In this document: in pieces, positions 17,499 to 25,172 of the stretch
Numbering within the stretch: the stretch's first letter is position 1
Layout: each line of letters begins with the position of its first letter
NCBI GenBank assembly: GCA_002708925.1
Contig: PAPN01000007.1
Coordinates: 74,080 to 138,079 of the forward strand
DNA length: 64,000 nt
Direction of reading: 5' to 3'
Origin: Paracoccaceae bacterium
GTDB taxonomy: Bacteria > Pseudomonadota > Alphaproteobacteria > Rhodobacterales > Rhodobacteraceae
Made by a program: the position numbers and the translations under genes
Notes under the pieces: model-generated
What the model saw: the letters and a program-made list of their open reading frames with translations, nothing else
Databases searched by the model: none
Told to the model about the DNA's origin: nothing

Positions 17499-19172
17499 TT
17501 AGCTGGCCGAGACTTTCTCGGGTTTGGCCAGCCATTCCTTGCCGCGCAGCATGGCCTTCCAATAGACGGGCGGCAGGATCTGTTCCTTCAGGATCCAGGC
17601 GGCGCGGGTGGGTTTCGTCCCGTCCAGCATCCACTTGGGCAAGGACGGCAGCAGCGCCCCGCCATAGCCGAACTCGGCCAGCACGATCTTACCGCGTTCC
17701 ACCGTCAGCGGGCACGAGCCATAGCCGTTATAGATCGCCGTGGGCGATTTGCCGTTGATGTCATCCACCAGGTTTTCGGCCACAATCGGCGCCTGCATCC
17801 GCGCGGCAGCGGCGGTTTTGGCATTCGGCGCGTTCATCACATCGCCCAGAGACCAGACGTTATCGTATTGCGTATGGCGCAGGGTGGCCTGATCCACATC
17901 CACCCAGCCGGCGGCATCGGCCAAGGGCGAAACCCGGACGAAATCGGGCGCGGTCTGCGGCGGGCAGACATGCATCATGTCAAACTCGACTTCGATACGT
18001 TCCACGGGCGTGTCGGGCTTGGCCACATCGAACCAGGCCTTCTTCGCGGGGCCGTCCACAGCCACCAGATTATGGAAGAAGTTCAGCGTCGCATCGTATT
18101 TCTGGACGTATTTTTCCAACGCGGGGACGTAATCCTTGACCCCGAACAGCACGCCGCCCGCATTCATGAAGTTCACGTCGATATTCTGCAACGTGCCGTT
18201 TTTGAACCAGTGATCGCTGGACAGATACATCGCCTTTTGCGGCGCACCGGCGCATTTGATCGGCATGGGAGGCTGGGTGAACAGCGCGCGGCCGGATTTC
18301 AGCCCCTTGACCAGTTCCCAGGTGTAGGGCGCCAGATCGTAGCGGTAGTTCGAGGTCACACCGTTTTTGCCCAGCGTTTCCTCCAGCCCTTCGATCTTGT
18401 TCCAGTTCAGTTTCAGGCCGGGGCAGACGACCAGACGGTCGTATTTCACCACGCGGCAGCCATCCAGAATGACGGCGTTATCGGCGGGTTCGAACGCGGC
18501 AACGGCGGATTTGATCCAGTGCACGCCTTTCGGGATCCGGCTGCCCATGGTTTTCGCGGTGGTCTGCGCATCGAACACGCCGCCGCCGACCATCGTCCAG
18601 CCGGGCTGGTAGTAATGGATGTCGGCCGGGTCCAGAATGGCGATGTCCAGATCGGATTTGCGCGCCTTCAGGCTGGCGGCCACGGCGATACCTGCGGCTC
18701 CTGCGCCGACGATCACCACGTCGAATTTCGCGTCGCCTGTGTCGGTGGGGGTTTTGCCGCCATTCACGATGCGGCGCACAACGCCTGCCATGTCATAGCC
18801 GGCGGCCTTGGTTGCCTCAAGGATTTCCGACGTGGGCTTTTCGCCCGCAACAGCCAGTGACCACAGCGTGGTCGAGCGCGTCCCCGTCCGGCAATAGGCC
18901 AGGGTCGGGCCGGGCAGTTCCAGCAGGGCCTGGCCGAAATCGGTGGCGTCCTCGTCGCGTACCTTGCCCGAGACAATCGGCAGATAGCGGGTCTGCACCC
19001 CGGCCGCCTGGGCCGCGGCGTCGATCTCGTCGAATGTGGGCTGATCGGCAGCCTCGCCATCAGGGCGGTTGCAGATGATCGAACGGAATCCGGCCTGAGC
19101 CAGGGCAGCGACATCTTCGGGGGTGATTTGAGCGGCAACCGAGAGTTCGGCTGAAATTTTCTTGGGGTCCAT
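17499..19172 (-). CDS. phosphatase-like (DUF442/TIGR01244)–sulfide:quinone reductase fusion
   Basis: A 557-residue fusion. Residues 1 to about 115 are a DUF442/TIGR01244-type domain of the protein-tyrosine-phosphatase fold with CRTGTRS at 94-100. From about residue 150 a flavoprotein follows with the FAD loop VVIVGAGAAGIAVA at 152-165. The two redox cysteines expected in sulfide:quinone oxidoreductase lie in LVVCPGLKLNW and HVCPPQTAPDF. The reductase would pass electrons from sulfide to quinone at the membrane, and the N-domain may handle the polysulfide or thiol product. It leads an apparent two-gene operon with sulP. The start is ATG 19172, giving MDPKKISAEL. Confidence 0.9.
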   Translation of the reverse strand: MDPKKISAELSVAAQITPEDVAALAQAGFRSIICNRPDGEAADQPTFDEIDAAAQAAGVQTRYLPIVSGKVRDEDATDFGQALLELPGPTLAYCRTGTRSTTLWSLAVAGEKPTSEILEATKAAGYDMAGVVRRIVNGGKTPTDTGDAKFDVVIVGAGAAGIAVAASLKARKSDLDIAILDPADIHYYQPGWTMVGGGVFDAQTTAKTMGSRIPKGVHWIKSAVAAFEPADNAVILDGCRVVKYDRLVVCPGLKLNWNKIEGLEETLGKNGVTSNYRYDLAPYTWELVKGLKSGRALFTQPPMPIKCAGAPQKAMYLSSDHWFKNGTLQNIDVNFMNAGGVLFGVKDYVPALEKYVQKYDATLNFFHNLVAVDGPAKKAWFDVAKPDTPVERIEVEFDMMHVCPPQTAPDFVRVSPLADAAGWVDVDQATLRHTQYDNVWSLGDVMNAPNAKTAAAARMQAPIVAENLVDDINGKSPTAIYNGYGSCPLTVERGKIVLAEFGYGGALLPSLPKWMLDGTKPTRAAWILKEQILPPVYWKAMLRGKEWLAKPEKVSAS

Positions 19173-19211
19173 TGGGGGGTCCTTTTTGGGGCGGGCACCT
19201 CGCGCTCCAGA

Positions 19212-19241
19212 CATATAATGTAATGTGAATGTATAATTCAA
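19212..19241 (-). promoter_or_regulatory. candidate promoter and overlapping operator for the SQR-sulP operon
   Basis: On the minus strand TTGAAT (19236-19241) and TATATG (19212-19217) are separated by 18 nt, 40 bp before the SQR-fusion start. The dyad TGAAT-N5-ATTCA (19226-19240) lies inside the promoter, and the whole block is AT-rich in a GC-rich genome. This fits a repressor site, for instance of an ArsR-type sulfide sensor, but the sequence does not prove which regulator binds. Confidence 0.45.
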
Positions 19242-19285
19242 CAACACTGTGCCCGGATTTTGGTGAAATCGCAGAACAAATTCCC

Positions 19286-19318
19286 AAAAAGAAAAGGTCC
19301 GCAGGGATTGCGGACCTT
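19286..19318 (-). terminator. intrinsic terminator of the NCS2 permease gene
   Basis: A perfect 10-bp stem (AAGGTCCGCA with TGCGGACCTT, loop of 5) followed on the minus strand by TTCTTTTT. It lies 46 bp past the permease stop and before the SQR promoter, so it isolates the purine block from the sulfide genes. Confidence 0.9.
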
Positions 19319-19364
19319 CTGAAGCTGTTGGCGCTGTTCGTTAACGCCAGGGATTCGCTGCGGC

Positions 19365-20714
19365 TCAGTCCAGCTCTTCGGGAAGCAGCAGGTTCAGCAC
19401 GATCGAAATACCCGCCGCCGGCAGCAGCCCGCTGGTCAGCAGGATCTGCGCGGTTTTGGGCAGGTGTTGCAGGGCCGTCGGCACCAGTTGCAACCCCAGG
19501 CCAAGCGACAGAGAAATCGCAAAAATCACCATATTGCGGCGGTTCCAGGTCACTTCTGACAACATGTTGATGCCCGCTGCGGCCACCATGCCGAACATGA
19601 CGATCACGCCTCCGCCCAGCACGTTGATCGGCACGGTGGACACAATCGCCCCGAATTTCGGGATCAGCCCGCACAGAATCAGGAAAATCGCGCCGATGGT
19701 GACGACGTGGCGGCTCATGACGCCGGTGATGCTGATCAGGCCGACGTTCTGGCTGAACGAGGTGTTGGGCAACCCGCCGAACACCCCCGCAATGGCCGAG
19801 CCCAGCCCGTCCGCATAGGTCGCGCCGGCGATTTCCTTGTCTGTGGCCTCGCGGCCCGCGCCGCCCTTGGCGATGCCGCTGACGTCACCCACGGTTTCGA
19901 TGGCGGAAATAAAGGCCATGAAGAACATGCCGATGATGATGGCCGAGTTGAACTCGATCCCCCATTTGAAGGGCGTCGGCAGCGCGAACATCGACGCACG
20001 CCCAATGTTGCCGAAATTCACCTGCCCCATGGCCAGCGCCACCAGATAGCCCGCGATCAGACCGATCAGAACCGCCGCAACCGAGGTCAGACCCTTGGTG
20101 AAGAACTTAAAGCCCAGCGTGACTACGATCACCACCAGCGCGGGCACCCACATCGCCAGGGATCCGAATTCAGGCTTGCCCATCAGGGGCACGCCGCCGG
20201 CGGCGTATTGGATGCCCACCTTGACCAGCGAAAGCCCGATCATCAGCACGATCAGGCCCGTCACCAGCGGCGGCAAGGCAAAGCGGATCTTGCCAATGAC
20301 GGTGCCCAGCAGGAAGTGAAAGAGGCCTCCGATCACGATGCCGGTCATCAGCCCGGCCAGCCCGGCCGTGCCCTGGCCCGCCACGGCGGGGATCATCACC
20401 GGCAGAAACGCAAAGGACGTCCCCTGCACGATCGGCAGCCGGGCGCCCACGGGGCCCATGCCGATGGATTGGAACAGCGTGGCGATGCCGGCAAACAGCA
20501 TCGACATCTGGATCATGTAGATCAGGTTCGGAAACTCGGGGCTGTTCGAGCCAAAGCCGAACCCCGCCGCCCCCGCGACGATGATCGCCGGGGTCACGTT
20601 GCTGGCAAACATCGCCAGGACGTGCTGAATGCCCAGGGGAACCGCCTTGGCCAGCGGTGGGGTGTAATTCGGATCCTTTAGCTGATCCGGCGTTCCAAGT
20701 GTCGTGTCAGTCAT
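19365..20714 (-). CDS. NCS2 family nucleobase:cation symporter (xanthine/urate permease)
   Basis: A 449-residue inner-membrane permease with about 12-14 hydrophobic segments. NTSFSQNVGLISITGV in the middle is the NCS2 signature, and VGARLPIVQGTSFAFLP and GLSLVKVGIQYAAGG are typical of the xanthine/uric acid branch. It is the last gene of the minus-strand purine degradation block (allA starts 38 bp upstream), so urate or xanthine is the likely substrate. A strong terminator follows. Confidence 0.93.
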   Translation of the reverse strand: MTDTTLGTPDQLKDPNYTPPLAKAVPLGIQHVLAMFASNVTPAIIVAGAAGFGFGSNSPEFPNLIYMIQMSMLFAGIATLFQSIGMGPVGARLPIVQGTSFAFLPVMIPAVAGQGTAGLAGLMTGIVIGGLFHFLLGTVIGKIRFALPPLVTGLIVLMIGLSLVKVGIQYAAGGVPLMGKPEFGSLAMWVPALVVIVVTLGFKFFTKGLTSVAAVLIGLIAGYLVALAMGQVNFGNIGRASMFALPTPFKWGIEFNSAIIIGMFFMAFISAIETVGDVSGIAKGGAGREATDKEIAGATYADGLGSAIAGVFGGLPNTSFSQNVGLISITGVMSRHVVTIGAIFLILCGLIPKFGAIVSTVPINVLGGGVIVMFGMVAAAGINMLSEVTWNRRNMVIFAISLSLGLGLQLVPTALQHLPKTAQILLTSGLLPAAGISIVLNLLLPEELD

Positions 20715-20751
20715 CCCTCTCTCCTGTTGATGAGGCCCCTCTTGGCGGGGG

Positions 20752-21240
20752 TTAGCGGTTGATTAATATCGGGTCGCTCAATGCGTATTCTTCCAGATTG
20801 GGGCTGTCTGCGATCCGGTCTATCACCGCGAACAGCCCCGGCGGGTGCAGAGGCGTCAGAACCCCGTGCCAGGTGCCGCGATGCAGATTGACGCCCTGTC
20901 CGGGCGCGGCCAGAAAGGCGCGGATGCCGGTGGGGGTGCCGTCTTGATCGCTGGCCACGATGACCAGCCACTCGTGCTGGCTCATGGGGAGAAAGGCCTG
21001 GCTGCCTTCGGGGTGGCGCTCTAGCAGGGTCAGAGTATAGGGCAGGGTGCGCGGCTGGGCCTGAAAGACCGAGATACCGGCCCGTCCGTCCGGCCCGAAA
21101 TCCAGCTGCGCGCGGTCATGATACCGGCCGCAGAACCCCTGATTGATGATCCTGTCCGGCGTGCCTGACGCGTCGAGCACATCGCCATAGGGCGCGAAGG
21201 CCGATGCGGTTAGGGGCTCGATTTTGATCAAGTGGGGCAT
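20752..21240 (-). CDS. allA: ureidoglycolate lyase
   Basis: A 162-residue protein that splits ureidoglycolate into glyoxylate and urea, the last step of allantoin breakdown. Conserved family segments are GRYHDRAQLDF, SVFQAQPRTLPYTLTLLERH, QAFLPM and GTWHGVLTPL. The start is ATG 21240; an open frame runs further upstream through a GC-rich hairpin but does not look like protein. It follows the aminohydrolase gene after a 74-bp gap that holds a hairpin and a GAGTATT element. Confidence 0.93.
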   Translation of the reverse strand: MPHLIKIEPLTASAFAPYGDVLDASGTPDRIINQGFCGRYHDRAQLDFGPDGRAGISVFQAQPRTLPYTLTLLERHPEGSQAFLPMSQHEWLVIVASDQDGTPTGIRAFLAAPGQGVNLHRGTWHGVLTPLHPPGLFAVIDRIADSPNLEEYALSDPILINR

Positions 21241-21259
21241 GGGCGGTTCCGTGGGACAG

Positions 21260-21282
21260 GCGGGGGGCTGTCTGCCCCCCGC
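21260..21282. repeat. GC-rich hairpin beside GAGTATT element
   Basis: A perfect 9-bp stem GCGGGGGGC/GCCCCCCGC with loop TGTCT. A second short hairpin follows, ACCCCCC (21283-21289) against GGGGG (21299-21303), whose loop is GAGAGTATT, the core of the dispersed element. Together they form a compact palindromic unit between allE and allA. Confidence 0.6.
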
Positions 21283-21289
21283 ACCCCCC

Positions 21290-21314
21290 GAGAGTATTGG
21301 GGGCAAGATGAAAG
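21290..21314 (+). repeat. dispersed GAGTATT element, copy 2
   Basis: Reads GAGAGTATTGGGGGCAAGAT then GAAAG on the plus strand, antisense to the genes here and ending at the allE stop codon. It is the only copy fused to a hairpin and the only one antisense to its gene. Confidence 0.7.
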
Positions 21315-22133
21315 TCAGAGCGTCAGTTTGGGGTGGCGGTTCACGTCCTTATAGAGAAGGTAGCGGAAGGGTTCGTTGCCGGTGGCGATACAGGCCTGCG
21401 GACAGAAGGCGCGCAGCCACATGAAATCGCCGGGGCCGACCTCGACCCAATCTTTGTTCAGCAGATAGCGCGCGGTGCCCTGTAGCACGTAGAGCCCGTG
21501 CTCCATGACGTGGGTTTCGGCGAAGGGGATGCGTCCGCCGGGCTGGAACGTGACGATATTGACGTGAAAATCATGCCGCATATCGAACGGATCAAAGAAA
21601 CGCTGCGTGGCCCAGACCCCGTTGCAATCGGGCATCTCGGCTTTGTGGATGTCCGTTTCATGCAGGGTAAAGGCGGCCAGGGGGTTCAGGCTGGCGACGG
21701 GCTCGTAGCGTTTGCGGATCCAGTGAAAGCCGCAGGGTTCGTCCGAGGTGTTCCAGATTTCCCAGTGGGCCCCCGCGGGAATATAGACGAAATGTCCGGG
21801 TTTCAGATCCTGCCGCGCTCCGCCGATGGACAGGCGTAATGTTCCGAAGGCGACGAACAGGGCGGCCTGTGCCTCGCGGTCCGGTTCGGGATCGTCACAG
21901 CCGCCGCCGGGGGCCAGCTCGACCGCGTATTGGGCAAAGGTTTCGGCAAATCCGGACATCGGGCGGGCCAGAATCCACATTCGCATCCCGTTCCAGCCGG
22001 GCAGGAAGCTGGTGACGATATCACGCTGAGTGTGGGCCGGAAGAACCGCGTAGGCCTGGGTGAAAACGGCGCTGCCTTCGGGGGTGCCGGTCTGAGGCAC
22101 ATGCCCCCCCGGCGGAAATGCGTAGCTGGTCAC
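21315..22133 (-). CDS. allE: (S)-ureidoglycine aminohydrolase
   Basis: A 272-residue bicupin enzyme that converts (S)-ureidoglycine to ureidoglycolate and ammonia. Two cupin modules can be seen: GHFVYIPAGAHWEIWNT in the first, and GGRIPFAETHVMEHGLYVLQG in the second with the His/Glu metal ligands typical of UGHY. Its start codon overlaps the stop of the upstream allantoinase fusion by 4 bp (ATGA). No allantoate amidohydrolase (allC) that would supply its substrate is in the window. Confidence 0.92.
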   Translation of the reverse strand: MTSYAFPPGGHVPQTGTPEGSAVFTQAYAVLPAHTQRDIVTSFLPGWNGMRMWILARPMSGFAETFAQYAVELAPGGGCDDPEPDREAQAALFVAFGTLRLSIGGARQDLKPGHFVYIPAGAHWEIWNTSDEPCGFHWIRKRYEPVASLNPLAAFTLHETDIHKAEMPDCNGVWATQRFFDPFDMRHDFHVNIVTFQPGGRIPFAETHVMEHGLYVLQGTARYLLNKDWVEVGPGDFMWLRAFCPQACIATGNEPFRYLLYKDVNRHPKLTL

Positions 22134-23542
22134 AGCATGTCCTCCAGTCGCAGGCGCGCGATGCGTTCAACCTGCCTGCACGCCTCGGCCAGCTCGGATT
22201 GAGTGTCATTGTTAACCCGGCGTTTGAAGTTTTCCAGGATGCTGGCCTTATCGTGGTCTCGGACGGCGATGATGAAAGGAAAGCCGTGTTTTTGCGTATA
22301 GTCTTGATTTAACTGGGTAAATTCTGCGTGCTCTTGCTGGGTCAGGGCATCCAGTCCGGCGCTGGCCTGTTCGGCTGTCGATTCGGTGGTCAGGCGCTTG
22401 GCGGCTGCCAGCTTGCCCGCCAGATCGGGGTGCGCGGTCAGCACGTTCAGGCGTTCGTGTGGGCTTGCGCTGCGGAAAATGCGGGCCAGGGCGTTGTGCA
22501 GCCCCGCTGGCGTGTCATGCGCAGGCCCAAGTTCCAGATCAAAAGCACGATCCGCGATCCATGCGGAATGTTCGAACACTTCGCCGAATTTCTGCACGAA
22601 GCGGTGGCGGTCCATCTGGCTGGGGCGTTCAAGCCGCTGGTGTGGATGGTGGGCGGCCCAATGGCGCGCGATGTCGATCCGGCGTGGGGTCCAGACGTCT
22701 TTGAAACCAGACAGGTAGTCGATGAATTTCTTTAGCCCGGCCAGCTTGCCCGGACGGCCGATCAGGCGACAATGCAGCCCGATGTTCATCATCTTGGGCG
22801 CGCCCTCTTGGCCTTCGGCATAGAGCACATCGAAGGCATCCTTCAGATAGGTAAAGAACTGCTGGCCCGTTATGTAGCCCGGCGCGGTGGCAAAGCGCAT
22901 GTCGTTGGCTTCCAGCGTGTAGGGAAGGATCAGTTGGTCGCGGTCGCCAAGCTCCAGCCAATAGGGAAGGTCGTCATCGTAAGTATCTGATATATATTCA
23001 AAACCGCCCTCTTCTGCCACCAGCCGAACGGTATTCCCCGAGCACCGCCCCGTGTACCAGCCCAGGGGGCGCTCGCCCACCACTTCGGTATGCAGGCGGA
23101 TGGCTTCGGCGATGGCGGCGCGCTCTTCGGGTTCGGACATGTCCTTGTGTTCGACCCATTTGAACCCGTGCGAGGCGATCTCCCATCCGGCGGTTTTCAT
23201 CGCCTCGACCTGTTCGGGCGATCGGGCCAGGGCGGATGCGACGCCATAAATCGTCAGGGGGATGTCAGCGCCGGTGAACAGGCGGTGCAAGCGCCAGAAT
23301 CCGGCGCGCGCGCCGTATTCGTAGAGGGACTCCATGTTCCAGTGGCGCTGGCCGGGCCATTGGGCGGCACCCGCGATGTCGGATAAAAACGCCTCAGAGG
23401 CAGCATCGCCGTGCAGCACGTTGTTTTCGCCGCCCTCTTCGTAATTCAGAACGAATTGCACGGCCACCTTGGCGCCGCCGGGCCATTGTGCGTCAGGAAT
23501 GCGAGGGCCGTAGCCGATCATATTGCGCGGGTAACGCTTCAT
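22130..23542 (-). CDS. allantoinase (PuuE)–OHCU decarboxylase (UraD) fusion
   Basis: A 470-residue fusion of two steps of urate breakdown. Residues 1 to about 300 are the polysaccharide-deacetylase-like allantoinase PuuE (GYGPRIPDAQWPGGAKVAVQ; EIASHGFKWVEH; GWYTGRCSGNTVRLV). Residues about 305-470 are 2-oxo-4-hydroxy-4-carboxy-5-ureidoimidazoline decarboxylase (HERLNVLTAHPDLAGKLA and NQDYTQKHGFPFIIAVRDHD, with its conserved His and Glu). UraD makes S-allantoin, which PuuE then opens, so the fusion joins consecutive steps in reverse order. It is the first gene of the minus-strand operon with allE, allA and the permease. Confidence 0.93.
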   Translation of the reverse strand: MKRYPRNMIGYGPRIPDAQWPGGAKVAVQFVLNYEEGGENNVLHGDAASEAFLSDIAGAAQWPGQRHWNMESLYEYGARAGFWRLHRLFTGADIPLTIYGVASALARSPEQVEAMKTAGWEIASHGFKWVEHKDMSEPEERAAIAEAIRLHTEVVGERPLGWYTGRCSGNTVRLVAEEGGFEYISDTYDDDLPYWLELGDRDQLILPYTLEANDMRFATAPGYITGQQFFTYLKDAFDVLYAEGQEGAPKMMNIGLHCRLIGRPGKLAGLKKFIDYLSGFKDVWTPRRIDIARHWAAHHPHQRLERPSQMDRHRFVQKFGEVFEHSAWIADRAFDLELGPAHDTPAGLHNALARIFRSASPHERLNVLTAHPDLAGKLAAAKRLTTESTAEQASAGLDALTQQEHAEFTQLNQDYTQKHGFPFIIAVRDHDKASILENFKRRVNNDTQSELAEACRQVERIARLRLEDML

Positions 23543-23553
23543 TTTTAACCTCT

Positions 23554-23565
23554 TTCACGTGTGAA
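23554..23565. promoter_or_regulatory. short inverted repeat near the puuE start
   Basis: TTCAC-GT-GTGAA lies 12 bp upstream of the allantoinase-fusion start codon, overlapping the region where its ribosome binding site (AAGAGG on the minus strand) begins. Small, so possibly chance. Confidence 0.3.
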
Positions 23566-23594
23566 CGGTTGTACGGCAGGCGGGGGGCTTGCCA

Positions 23595-23615
23595 GTTTCA
23601 AGAAATTCTTGAAAC
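23595..23615. promoter_or_regulatory. 21-bp palindrome in the divergent purine-catabolism control region
   Basis: GTTTCAAGAA-A-TTCTTGAAAC is a perfect 10-1-10 palindrome between the divergent allantoinase fusion and HIU hydrolase genes. It is AT-rich and of operator size, so it probably binds a dimeric regulator that controls both directions. Such a regulator gene was not found in the window. Confidence 0.7.
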
Positions 23616-23696
23616 ACTTTCAGGGGTGAGTTGATCAACGCCTGCGCCTATCCTGTTGGCAGCATAAACCTTAAGTGCCTGAAAAAGGAGCGAAAC

Positions 23697-24056
23697 ATGT
23701 CCGAAGGCTATCTGACCACCCATGTTCTGGATACGGCCAACGGCTGCCCGGCTGCGGGACTGGAAATCACCCTGTTTCGTTTGCAAGGCGAAGCGCGTCA
23801 GGAATTGGCGCGTATGGTGACGAACGCGGATGGGCGCACGGACAGCCCGATTCTGCCACAGGGCCAAATGACTGCCGGCGTCTATGAGCTGGTATTTCAG
23901 GCCGGGGCCTATCTGGATGCCAGCGGTGCCGCACCCGAAGAGCCCCGCTTTCTGGACGTGGTTCCGATCCGCTTTGGCATTTCGGACGAGGCCGCGCATT
24001 ATCATGTGCCTTTGTTGATCTCGCCCTTCGGAATGTCCACCTATCGGGGCAGCTAG
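23697..24056 (+). CDS. uraH: 5-hydroxyisourate hydrolase
   Basis: A 119-residue transthyretin-like hydrolase converting 5-hydroxyisourate, the product of uricase, to OHCU. HVLDTANGCPA at the start and the C-terminal tetrapeptide YRGS are diagnostic, and HYHVPLLISPFGMSTYRGS is intact. AAAAAGGAG lies 6 nt before ATG 23697. It is transcribed away from the allantoinase fusion across a 154-bp control region that contains a 21-bp palindrome. Confidence 0.95.
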   Translation: MSEGYLTTHVLDTANGCPAAGLEITLFRLQGEARQELARMVTNADGRTDSPILPQGQMTAGVYELVFQAGAYLDASGAAPEEPRFLDVVPIRFGISDEAAHYHVPLLISPFGMSTYRGS

Positions 24057-24137
24057 CCCCTTGTCGCGCAGGCCACAGCGGCCCTATATATCTGCCTTCC
24101 GATGGACAGCGCCGGGGCGGCGCGATAGGGAAGGCGC

Positions 24138-24611
24138 ATGGCCAAGCAGAAGACAGACCCGAACTATAAGGTGATCGCCGAAAACCGGCGCGCACGTTAT
24201 GACTATGCGATCGAGGAAGACATCGAATGCGGCATCGTTCTGCAAGGGTCCGAGGTGAAGTCGCTGCGGGTGAACTCGGCCAATATCGCCGAGAGCTATG
24301 CCTCGGTCGAGGATGAGGAACTGTGGCTGATCAACGGCTATATCGCCCCCTATGAGCAGGCCAAAACCTGGGGCCACGAAGAGCGCCGCCGCCGTAAACT
24401 GCTGGTTTCGAAAAAGGAACTGGCCAAACTGTGGAACGCGACCCAGCGCAAGGGGATGACCCTGGTGCCGCTGGTCATGTATTTCAACCACAAGGGCCTG
24501 GTAAAGCTGAAGCTGGGCATCGCCAAGGGTAAGAAAACGCATGACAAGCGCCAGTCCGACGCGAAACGGGACTGGAACCGCCAGAAACAGCGCCTGCTGA
24601 AAAACGGCTGA
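24138..24611 (+). CDS. smpB: SsrA-binding protein
   Basis: A 157-residue tmRNA-binding protein needed for trans-translation. Conserved blocks are visible: [64 protein letters not shown] and a basic C-terminal tail ([15 protein letters not shown]). The tmRNA gene itself is not in the window. It lies 81 bp after uraH. Confidence 0.97.
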   Translation: MAKQKTDPNYKVIAENRRARYDYAIEEDIECGIVLQGSEVKSLRVNSANIAESYASVEDEELWLINGYIAPYEQAKTWGHEERRRRKLLVSKKELAKLWNATQRKGMTLVPLVMYFNHKGLVKLKLGIAKGKKTHDKRQSDAKRDWNRQKQRLLKNG

Positions 24612-24726
24612 CAATTTCCCTGGAATTTTCCCCTGATAGGCCGCGCTGGGCGTGGCTAGGCTCTGATCGTCCGGTGCAGGGGCGGTGCCGGGCCGTGTGC
24701 AGATAGCCCCAAGGGAAGGAAAACTC

Positions 24727-25017
24727 ATGGAACTTCTGATCAGTCTGATCGCAGGGGCCGTTGGCGGCAATGTCGCAGGCGGTGTGATGAAAAACGCAAG
24801 CCTGGGCACGCTGGGCAACTCGCTGGCCGGTATTTTGGGTGGCGGTCTGGGCGGGCAGATCCTGTCGATGCTGGGCGCGGGCAGCATGGCCGGAATGGCC
24901 GGCAGCGCAGGCGGCCTGGATATTGGCGCGATCATCGGACAGGTGGCCTCGGGCGGTGTCGGAGGCGGCGTTGTCATGGTGGTGATCGGGCTGCTGAAAA
25001 AGGCGCTGGCCAAGTAA
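24727..25017 (+). CDS. glycine-rich membrane protein of unknown function
   Basis: A 96-residue protein that is almost all Gly, Ala, Leu, Ile and Met, with hydrophobic segments (LLISLIAGAVGGNVAGGVM; GVVMVVIGLLKKALAK) and glycine-zipper-like repeats (GGGLGGQ, GSMAGMAGSAGG). ATG 24727 follows AAGGGAAGG. I do not recognise a named family. Likely inserted in the inner membrane. It follows smpB by 115 bp and is followed by a GC-rich hairpin. Confidence 0.65.
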   Translation: MELLISLIAGAVGGNVAGGVMKNASLGTLGNSLAGILGGGLGGQILSMLGAGSMAGMAGSAGGLDIGAIIGQVASGGVGGGVVMVVIGLLKKALAK

Positions 25018-25079
25018 CGGGTTCGGTCGCGAGCCACGCAAAAGGGGTGGCACAGCCCCCCTGAAATCCGATAAATTTT

Positions 25080-25118
25080 CAAGCCCGGCGCGACCCTTTG
25101 GACCCTGCGCCGGGCTTG
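25080..25118. terminator. 12-bp stem hairpin before sseA
   Basis: CAAGCCCGGCGC (25080-25091) pairs perfectly with GCGCCGGGCTTG (25107-25118) around a 15-base loop. A run GAAAATTT precedes it, so it could end transcription on the minus strand; on the plus strand only CCTCTGTTTCC follows. Probably the terminator of the glycine-rich protein gene. Confidence 0.5.
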
Positions 25119-25172
25119 CCTCTGTTTCCCCTGCATTGTAGTCAGGTCGAAGCATAAAAAACGGGGGACCGG

